Below are positions 57,201 to 64,000 of a DNA stretch of 64,000 bases, one piece after another. The stretch is from Hyperoodon ampullatus (lineage: Eukaryota; Chordata; Mammalia; Artiodactyla; Ziphiidae): assembly GCA_949752795.1 (NCBI GenBank), contig OX457059.1:174914242-174978241 (forward strand), in the 5' to 3' direction. The stretch's first letter is position 1. Each line of letters begins with the position of its first letter. The position numbers were made by a program, and so were the translations under genes. The notes below the pieces were generated by a model. That model worked only from the letters and a program-made list of their open reading frames with translations, had not been told where the DNA came from and did not search any database.

Positions 57201-57373
57201 TCATCTATCTATAATGTATCTATCTATATATTGATATTATCTATTTATCTCTCTTTATCTCACATCTATCTCTCATCTATCTATATACCTCTATCTCTCA
57301 TCTACTTGTCTATAGGTATTTATCTATAATATATGCATCTATCCATCCATCTATCTGTCTATCATCTATCTCT
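57201..57373. repeat. (ATCT)n-type degenerate microsatellite
   Basis: About 170 bases of ATCT, ATCTAT and CTCT units with interruptions, inside the antisense L1. Imperfect, therefore old. Confidence 0.9.
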
Positions 57374-58702
57374 CTCCTTCATTCCTGTTCTTTGGGCAAC
57401 TGTTGCCATATGTTTCACTACTACAAATTTGATAAAATTCCATTTATTTTCATGGTTGTTCTAGGGATTACAATATATATTCTTAACTTTTAATGGGTCC
57501 ACTTTTCTTGTAAAATATCAAAATCTTGAAATTGTAAGGTGTACATTTCTTCCCTGCCCCTTATGTTATAACATTCTAAAATACAACAACATACTTTATA
57601 AACACATGATACAATGTTATAGTTTTTTAAGCATCTTTTTGACTTATACAAAATCAAGAGGAAAAAAAGCAAAAGGAAATAGAGTATTTTGAATTTATTC
57701 ACATATTCACCTTTCCTGGTACTCTTTATTTTTTCTGATATTCTGGTTTTCTTCTGGTGCCATTCTTCATCCTAAAGAACTATCTTTAACACTTTCTGTA
57801 GTGCAGAGGGTCTGCTGCTGATGAGGTATTTTAGTTATATCTGAAAAATATCTTTATTTTGTCTCCATTCTTGAATATTTTCACTTCATATGATAGTTAG
57901 GATTGAACTGTTATTTTCTTCCAACACTTTAAAGATGGTCCATCCTCTTCTGGCCTCCATGGCCCCTAAAGAGAAGCAGCTATTGAATAGCTGTTGATTA
58001 AACTAATTCTTCTCCTGATCCTGGGTCATACTGCCCACTTCTACACATGCCTGATATGTTTTTATTGGATGTTGCATTTTTGGATGCTAAATTTTGTTAT
58101 ATTCCTCTAAAGATTATTGTTTTTCTTGTTTACATTTAAGTTTTTGGAATTAGTTCGATCTTTTGAGGATTCTTTGAAGCTTTGTGGGGGAAGGTCACAG
58201 TGGCACGCAGCCTGGGGCTCATTTAGCCCCACTACTGAAGTGATGCCCCTGCCCCCCGCCCCTGTGGGATCTACCTGGTGCCTCAGGAATTGCAGGGCTT
58301 CCTACCCTGGGTGGTTGGAATACAAGCTATTCCCAGATCTGTATAAGCCTGGAGAACTTCTCAGCCCACTGCTGTCTGAGGCTCTCCCCTTCGTAGTAAA
58401 TCTTCATTTCTGTCTCAACAAGAGAAATCTTGTCCTTGTCACTGGTGTTCTTCAGTCCCGTTATTGTATCTGGGAGATAATTTCATTTTATTTACCTTCC
58501 CTGGGATTCACTAGACCTCCTGAATTTGAAATCTGTTGTCTATCAACTCTGGAAAATTCTTAGTATACGTCTTTGAGACTTTGAATTTGCCTCTTCATCC
58601 ATCCTTACTCTTTGTGCTGTGTACTTTGAACTCTGGCATATTTTCCATCTCTTTTTAACTCTCTGGCACATTCTGAGTCATTTCCTAAATTCTGTCTCCC
58701 AA

Positions 58703-58766
58703 TTTTATATATAATAACTTAAGCTCCAATCCAGTTTTATATATAATATCTTAAGCTCCATTGAAC
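58703..58766. repeat. 32-bp tandem duplication
   Basis: Two copies (58703-58734, 58735-58766) share TTTTATATATAATA and CTTAAGCTCCA blocks and differ at a few positions. Likely replication slippage within the decayed L1. Confidence 0.85.
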
Positions 58767-59112
58767 TTCTATGTGACAGAACCATGGATTTTGTTTTGAT
58801 TATTGTGTTTCTCATGTCTAGAAATTCTATTGGTTCTTTGTCAATTCAACATGCCATTTTTGATAGTCTCTGTTACTTCATGCTATGAATTTCTTCTTTT
58901 GTTTCTTTGAATGTATTACATATATTTATTTCATATTCTGTTTCTTATGATTCTGATATCTGAACCATGTGTGGTTCTGATTTTGTAGCATGTGGTTTCC
59001 ATTTACTCTTGGTTGTGGCAGCTCATCTCCTTTGTTAATTAAATTTTTATTCTGAGTTCATGTCTCATAGAATTTCATCTGTGGGAAACTTTTGAAGGCA
59101 TTGTTCTTGTTT

Positions 59113-59870
59113 AAAGTGTACCTGTCCAAAAGGGAACCCTCCTACACTCTTGGTGGGCATGTAAGTTGGTGCAGCCACTATGGAAAACAGTATGGAGATT
59201 CCTTAAAAAACTAAAAATGGAGCTACCATATGATGCAGCAATCTCACTCCTGGGCATATATCCAGACAAATCTATAATTCAAAAATATACATGCACCCCT
59301 ATGTTCATCGTAGCACCATTCACAATAGCCAAGACATGGAAACAATCTAAATGTCCATCTACAGATGATTGGATATAGAAGATGTGGTACATATACACAA
59401 TGGAATACTACTCAGCCATAAAAAAGAATGAAACAATGCCATCTGCAGCAACATGGATGCAACTGGAGATGATCATACTAAGTGAAGTAAGTCAGATGGA
59501 GAAAGACAAATATCATATGATATCACATATGTAGAATTTAAAATATGACACAAATGAAGCTATCTACGAAACAGAAACAGACTCACAGACATAGAGAACA
59601 GACTTGTGGTTGCCAAGGGGAAGGGGGGGTTGGGGGAGGGATAGAGTAGGGGTTTGGAGTTAGCAGATGCAAACTGTTATATATAGGATGGAAATAAACA
59701 ACAAGGTCCTACTGTATAACACAGGGAACTATATTCAATATCCTGTGATATACCATAATGGAAAAGAATATGAAAAAGAATATACATATGTATAACTGAG
59801 TCACGTTGCTGTACAGCAGTAATTAACACAACATTGTGAATCAACAATACTTCAATTAGAAAAAGGAGGA
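59113..59870 (+). mobile_element. L1 3' end with ORF2 C-terminal remnant
   Basis: Sense L1. The plus frame 59166-59378 reads the ORF2 C-terminal region ([20 protein letters not shown], then [15 protein letters not shown]). After a stop come further coding traces (GGAATACTACTCAGCCATAA) and the 3' UTR (TTGTGGTTGCCAAGGGGAAG, TGTATAACTGAGTCACGTTG, ACTTCAATTAGAAAAAGG). Better preserved than the adjacent antisense L1, so younger. No clear target-site duplication. Confidence 0.92.
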
Positions 59871-60540
59871 GGAAGAAGTAGTGAAAATAATGGTAATAAC
59901 AAAACAATAAAAGTAAACTGTATTTCTCCAGAAAAGACCTGTGTTTGCTTCTGCTTGAGCAGCAGAATGAATAGGACTTTTTCTTTTGATCTTCTCTCAT
60001 AGAGTCAACATTTAGGGACAGGCCGTGTGTTGTAGAATGTACATTTCCCCCCATCTGCCCTTGAGGATTCCATTCCTCAGAAGTCCTGACTTTGCAGGAG
60101 CCTCTGATATGATCTCTCCCCTGACCCTGACATCTCCTGCCCCACATCAGACCCTTTCACATCCAGGTTCTAAACCATCAGGCATCAGCAGACACAGTCA
60201 GGAAAACACCAGCTCCAGGAGGGCTTTCACCTGTAGAAGCAGGACAGCCATATACATCCTTGTAGGTTACTTATGGTGCGTTCTGCGGGGAGCAGTCACT
60301 ATGGGCTGTAATGGGAGCATTTCCCCTGTAGACACCGCAGGACGGACGTGGAGGCCCTGGGCAGCATCGTGCTTTCTCGTCACTGCTGCCGTCAGATGCT
60401 TTCTCAGCTAGACTTTAACTTCACCCCACATTTTTAGAGAGTCTGTGTGAGAGGGATTTCTCTGAATATTCAGTGTGGAATAATGCTGGAAAGGGAAATC
60501 CCTCAGCCTCCCAAACACCCTGATTCAACTACACATCTGC
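59871..60540. other. Unique DNA, no gene
   Basis: It starts A/G-rich directly after the L1 tail. The plus frame 60025-60411 (128 codons) has no family similarity. No repeat recognised. Confidence 0.4.
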
Positions 60541-61498
60541 TTGTTGTTCAGTTTTTGTTAGTCACAAATGCAGTTGATTTTATGTAAATGCACAAACCAG
60601 CTCCCTTCACATCTTGCTTATGTACTCTAGCCAATAACTGTTATATTTTTAGAAGTTAGAAAACAATTTAAAATCTTCATAGGTGGATTTTAAATTGTCT
60701 CAGCCATGTCCCTAAAATTAATTCAGAACTATGACAAATAATGCTTATATAAGTTACCAATGTAGTTACTGTATTTCAATAAGAAACATACAGAAAAAGC
60801 TAAAATCATGACATAAATATGAAACAAAATATTGCACATGATTTAGAGTAACAAAGAAAAACCAATCACCATTCTGTTAAACTTTTGTTGATCAGAGGTC
60901 TGGCTTAAATTTGGGTTGAATTCAATATAAATCCATTTAGATAAGCCACTTTTGTGATAAGTTTTCACTTTGTATTCCTTATGATAGCTCCCCAGAGAAG
61001 CAAATTTCTTCCCATTTCACATTCAATATAAGTCCATTGTTGGTGAAGAGATAGCTAAATTGGTCCATCGTCTTGTAATAAAATATCTCATGACCTGTTT
61101 ATCTGATCAATGAAGAGCGTATTCTCAAGCTGTTCAGTGTTAATGGGCCCAGTGCCCTAAAATGGTGAATTATCGACTCTCAGAGAGACAGAAGGGGATG
61201 CAAACTCAGATCGGATTTCCTGCTTGAAACTGACATATTGCAGTTAAAGTCTTGGAACCAAGAAAGCATGTCGTTTGTGTCTCACACTGCAGAGGCGCTT
61301 AAAATACAAAACTGTTTCCAACCTAGAGTTACCAAACTAGCTTTTTAAAAAATTACATCTTGACACTGAATTGATCATTTGAATATGGCAAAGCTATTAA
61401 CGTAAACACAGAAATATGTTGGTGGAATTTTAAAGTCCCAGCTTCTGCACCCCAATAATTTATTTTTGTTCAGTCTATGCTAAATTTTAAAACGCACT
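60541..61498. promoter_or_regulatory. AT-rich unique block, candidate noncoding elements
   Basis: Nearly 1 kb of repeat-free AT-rich sequence. The part 60880-61480 looks most element-like: GGTCCATCGTCTTGTAATAA near 61061, TTATCTGATCAATGAAG near 61099, GTGAATTATCGACTCTC near 61165, and GCGCTTAAAATAC near 61295. No coding frame. Conservation not measured. Confidence 0.4.
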
Positions 61499-61630
61499 TA
61501 TTCATTAAGACCTTTCTCTACTCAACAAGTTTTAATTGCATGCTGACTGTAAGCCGGGAGCTGTACCAGTGATTAGGGTAGAGCAGTTAAAGAGACCCGG
61601 GTCCTGGCCCCAAGCTATTCACAGTGGTTC
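61499..61630 (+). mobile_element. L2 LINE 3' fragment
   Basis: It matches the L2 3' end: CTCAACAAGTTTTAATTGCA, TGCTGACTGTAAGCCGGGAG, CTGTACCAGTGATTAGGGTA, GTTAAAGAGACCCGGGTCCT. Ancient and short. Confidence 0.6.
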
Positions 61631-62564
61631 CGGTGAGCTGTGTATGAGCCACGTCTTATGGCAATTCGGATCAGAATGTGTAGCACACGCCCCGGGGACA
61701 GAGGCCCTCCATCATCTCGCCAGCACCAAACCCCAAAGCTTCAGGAAGCAGGGCTTGATGGCCAGGAAGGTGGCAAACCAGCACATCAGTGCTCAGTTCC
61801 CATCCATCCCACGGCCTCAGCTGCCTGGTGATTCACACACTCCCCTTGCACTTGGACACAGAATAAGCTGAAGAAGCTGGCCCTGCCCAGGCACCGAGGG
61901 GCTGCTCCTGCTTCCCTAGAGGAAACTCAGCCTCAAGCTGCACCTCGCAGGACCTGGGCTCTTCCAGTGAGTGACACAGCCTGCGGGGCCGGGATCCTGC
62001 TCTTACAGCAGCAAGATCTTGGGGTACGGGGAGGGGGTCGATAAGGCAGCAGCTTCCTCGCCATGGTACCCACGGCTGTGCTGTTTGATTTTTCACCTTT
62101 GCGTGGACTGCTTTTTCGGTGACAAACTAGCGTGCAAATGATCTAACTTACCTCTTTTCTTGAGGCGTCTTTACTGGTGTGTAAGACTCCCCTTCTCTTG
62201 TCACTCCTTTTTCCTTTTGCAGCCACCTCTGCTCCCCTGAGTTTTCTAGGTCACCTTCCCCCATCACCAGTGGCTTCTGTATGTCCAGATCAACTGAGGT
62301 AAGAGTCACAATTCCAGTGTTGTTGGGGCCAGGCTGGAGGAAGGATGCGAGGCTCGCTATATGCAGAGCAGAGGCCAGGCACCTGGAGAGGGGCCCTGCC
62401 CGAACAAGCCAAACCCAGTCCCTGGAGCCCCAGCCCAGGTGGACGATGCACGGCAGCCCTGAGGTGCTGTCTGTCGGGTGATGGGTTTGCAGGCTCCACC
62501 CTAAGGTCTCCGGGGATGTCCTTCCAGACCAATCAGAAGTCCTTTCGCCAGGAAGAAGGTTGGC
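61631..62564. other. Unique DNA, no gene
   Basis: GC-rich with overlapping frames (up to 147 codons, minus 62148-62591) and no family similarity. No repeat recognised. Confidence 0.4.
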
Positions 62565-62780
62565 TTTGGAGTTAAGACAGCCGGGGCTCAAATCCTGGAG
62601 ACATGAGCTGTTTTAGTGTTTGAGCTTCAGCTTTCCCATCTGTAAAATGGGCTCAAAGGTACTGCCCTCCACCACCTCCCAGAGTGACTGTAAACCTTAG
62701 GACATATGTTTTTGTCACTATGTCTGCAATTTCTTATATACACTTGACTTGTAGCAAGCACCGCATAACTATAATTCAAT
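62565..62780 (+). mobile_element. MIR SINE fragment, nearly full length
   Basis: The readable order is GGCTTTGGAGTTAAGACAGC, CGGGGCTCAAATCCTGG, TGAGCTTCAGCTTTCCCATC, TGTAAAATGGG, GTGACTGTAAACC, and GTAGCAAGCACCGCATAAC at the 3' side. Confidence 0.85.
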
Positions 62781-63479
62781 AGTCTGGATCTTACGCATCC
62801 TCAGCATTTATTTTTAAAAATATTTCCAAGTAATTTTATTGTGCCCCTTGCTTCTACTAAGGTAGAGATTGGTCTTCCTTCTTCATCATGTGCACCTTCC
62901 TGTGAAAGCTTGCTCTTTCCACCTTCTAGGAGCTAAGGCTTAGTAGTGCCTGCAGGCTGAGGATGTCACAGTACCATGTGGTGGGCAAATGTGGGTGTGA
63001 GGCTGAGACGGCGACCAGGAGGGGCGGGGTTATTCATGCACCTGTGGCTGGTCCGGGTTAAGAGGCACACAGACTGAGCCAGCCTGGCCTGCTGACGGCT
63101 TGGTCTGGCTCTGACTGGTAAGTGCTGCTGTAAGCCACGCTTCCCCTTAGAGCTGGGGCTGGACGAACACTCATCCACTAAGAAGCAGACGCCTTGGAGG
63201 AGAAGTGCAGGTGGAGCCCACTCCGGGGGCACCGGTCAGGCCGTCCTAACTCGCCGACACTCCGCACGATCCACTGGGCTCAGCAAGGGCTAATAACCGC
63301 CCCCATCAGCTCTGGGAAGCCCCCACCTGCCTGGTGAGTGCTCAGATGCCCATTGTCCTCAAAGCAAGTTCAGGAAGTAGCACCGCATCCGCCCTCCCAC
63401 TCAGACCCCTGGGGCCCAGAAGTGGGGTGTGAGTGCCGCCCAGGGGCAAACCCATCAACTTGTCTCTGCTGATTTGGAG
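62781..63479. other. Unique DNA, no gene
   Basis: AT-rich to about 62930, then GC-rich. Nothing recognised. Confidence 0.4.
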
Positions 63480-63760
63480 CAAACATGTCGGTGTGGTATG
63501 ACATGCAACCCAACTAAAATAATTTGAGCTGCCATAAAAATTTTAAATGTGAATTTAAGCCACATTTAAGATACTAAGCAGTTAAAATAAGGAACACAGC
63601 TCAGGGACACCCAATGGAGTATCTCTGTAAAGAAGCAGTAGTGAGCTTCAGCATCACTGGAGCTTCCCCAAGGAGCGCACGGTGGAAACGTCGGGTGTTT
63701 TAATAAATGAATCACTTAATGAGATTAATCTTGAAGATGCTCCTTTTAAAAGGGACGCTA
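63480..63760. promoter_or_regulatory. AT-rich unique block, candidate noncoding element
   Basis: Repeat-free. It contains CTAAAATAATTTGAGCTGCC near 63513, AGCAGTTAAAATAAGG near 63575, and ATAAATGAATCACTTAATGA near 63703 followed by GATTAATC. Weak evidence; function inferred. Confidence 0.3.
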
Positions 63761-63761
63761 G

Positions 63762-63938
63762 GTGGTTTGTTCCCGCCTAGAGGCGCGGGATAGGGAGGGT
63801 GGGAGGGAGGGAGACGCAAGAGGGAAGAGATATGGGAACATACGTATATGTATAACTGATTCACTTTGTTATAAAGCAGAAACTAACACACCATTGTGAA
63901 GCAATTATACTCCAATAAAGATGTAAAAAAAAAAAAAA
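63762..63938 (+). mobile_element. Young cetacean L1 3' end, strongly 5'-truncated
   Basis: Close to the cetartiodactyl L1 3' UTR consensus: GCGGGATAGGGAGGGTGGGA, GACGCAAGAGGGAAGAGATA, TGTATAACTGATTCACTTTG, TTATAAAGCAGAAACTAACA, CAATTATACTCCAATAAAGA and a pure A tail. A possible imperfect target-site duplication pairs AAAAGGGACGC (63748-63758) with AAAAGGGGACAC (63935-63946). Confidence 0.92.
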
Positions 63939-64000
63939 GGGGACACATTTGTGAAAATTGCTGAAAAAGACACAGACCTGCGGGAATATAGTTGAAGCCA
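63939..64000. other. Window end, unrecognised
   Basis: Sixty bases of AT-moderate sequence after the L1 tail; nothing recognised. Confidence 0.3.

Larger units (their letters stand above)
55649..59112 (-). mobile_element. Long antisense L1M segment (ORF2 start to 5' region)
   Basis: T-rich plus strand, reading L1 on the minus strand. The endonuclease part of ORF2 is recognisable: minus 56311-56520 encodes a frame containing SEVNFRIRNIIKDKEANL and NVYGSNNR, matching the L1 endonuclease order. Further left are antisense ORF2 blocks (GTTGTTTAACTTCCAAAAAT, GTCATTGATTTCTAGG). Further right the 5' region is readable (TTCTGTAGTGCAGAGGGTCT at 57795, TCTTCTGGCCTCCATGG at 57946, AAATTCTATTGGTTCTTTG near 58823). 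Heavily mutated. It hosts a nested SINE, an ATCT array and a 32-bp tandem duplication. Confidence 0.75.

Noticed and set aside
59166..59378. 70-codon open frame that resembles a real protein
   Set aside because: It is the ORF2 C-terminal remnant of a dead L1, not a host gene.

Overview
The window is mammalian nuclear DNA, almost certainly from a cetacean. The diagnostic evidence is five tRNA-derived SINEs. Four are the short type typical of whales and dolphins (CHR-2-like): 15141, 29486, 49662 and 56816. One is the longer, older CHR-1 type (44040). All five are bounded by visible target-site duplications. Cetartiodactyl-type L1 3' ends at 9260, 28893, 59870 and 63938 agree with this. The window has no bacterial or organellar features.

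I find no protein-coding gene, rRNA, tRNA gene or CRISPR array. No open frame resembles a cellular protein. The frames with recognisable protein similarity are decayed L1 ORF1 or ORF2 pieces. The window reads as an intergenic or intronic gene-desert segment: a mosaic of GC-rich unique DNA, AT-rich unique blocks, and interspersed repeats of several ages.

Layout. 1-8640: GC-rich and AT-rich unique DNA with a MER5A-like and a MIR fragment, an old LINE 3' end, and the only good CpG-island candidate (7060-7700), next to a palindrome-bearing unique block. 8661-9280: an L1 insertion with a 5' inversion. 9281-14250: mostly unique DNA with old DNA-transposon debris. 14250-16400: a decayed L1 interrupted by a SINE and a GGAT microsatellite. 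16400-24600: unique DNA, MaLR-type LTR debris, an L1 ORF2 remnant, MIRs and microsatellites. 24600-36840: unique DNA with an LTR, L1 and MIR fragments, MER20 and several regulatory-looking AT-rich blocks. 36840-38580: two unrelated minisatellites flanking an old repeat. 38580-42560: unique DNA ending in a strong candidate conserved element. 43425-46350: L1, a CHR-1 SINE and an L1 ORF1 remnant. 46350-55190: unique DNA with one SINE and the densest block of candidate regulatory sequence (50880-52190). 55200-59870: a pile-up of three L1 segments with a nested SINE. 59870-64000: unique AT-rich DNA, L2, MIR and a young L1 3' end.

Working interpretation (inference): the unique AT-rich blocks with homeodomain and forkhead cores, separated by repeats and with no exons, suggest a regulatory domain of a developmental gene outside the window. 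The target gene cannot be named from this sequence, and conservation itself was not measured. I found no new gene system. The observations most worth checking are the candidate enhancers at 41900-42560, 50880-52190 and 32790-33545, the CpG island at 7060-7700, and several clean insertion and rearrangement structures.
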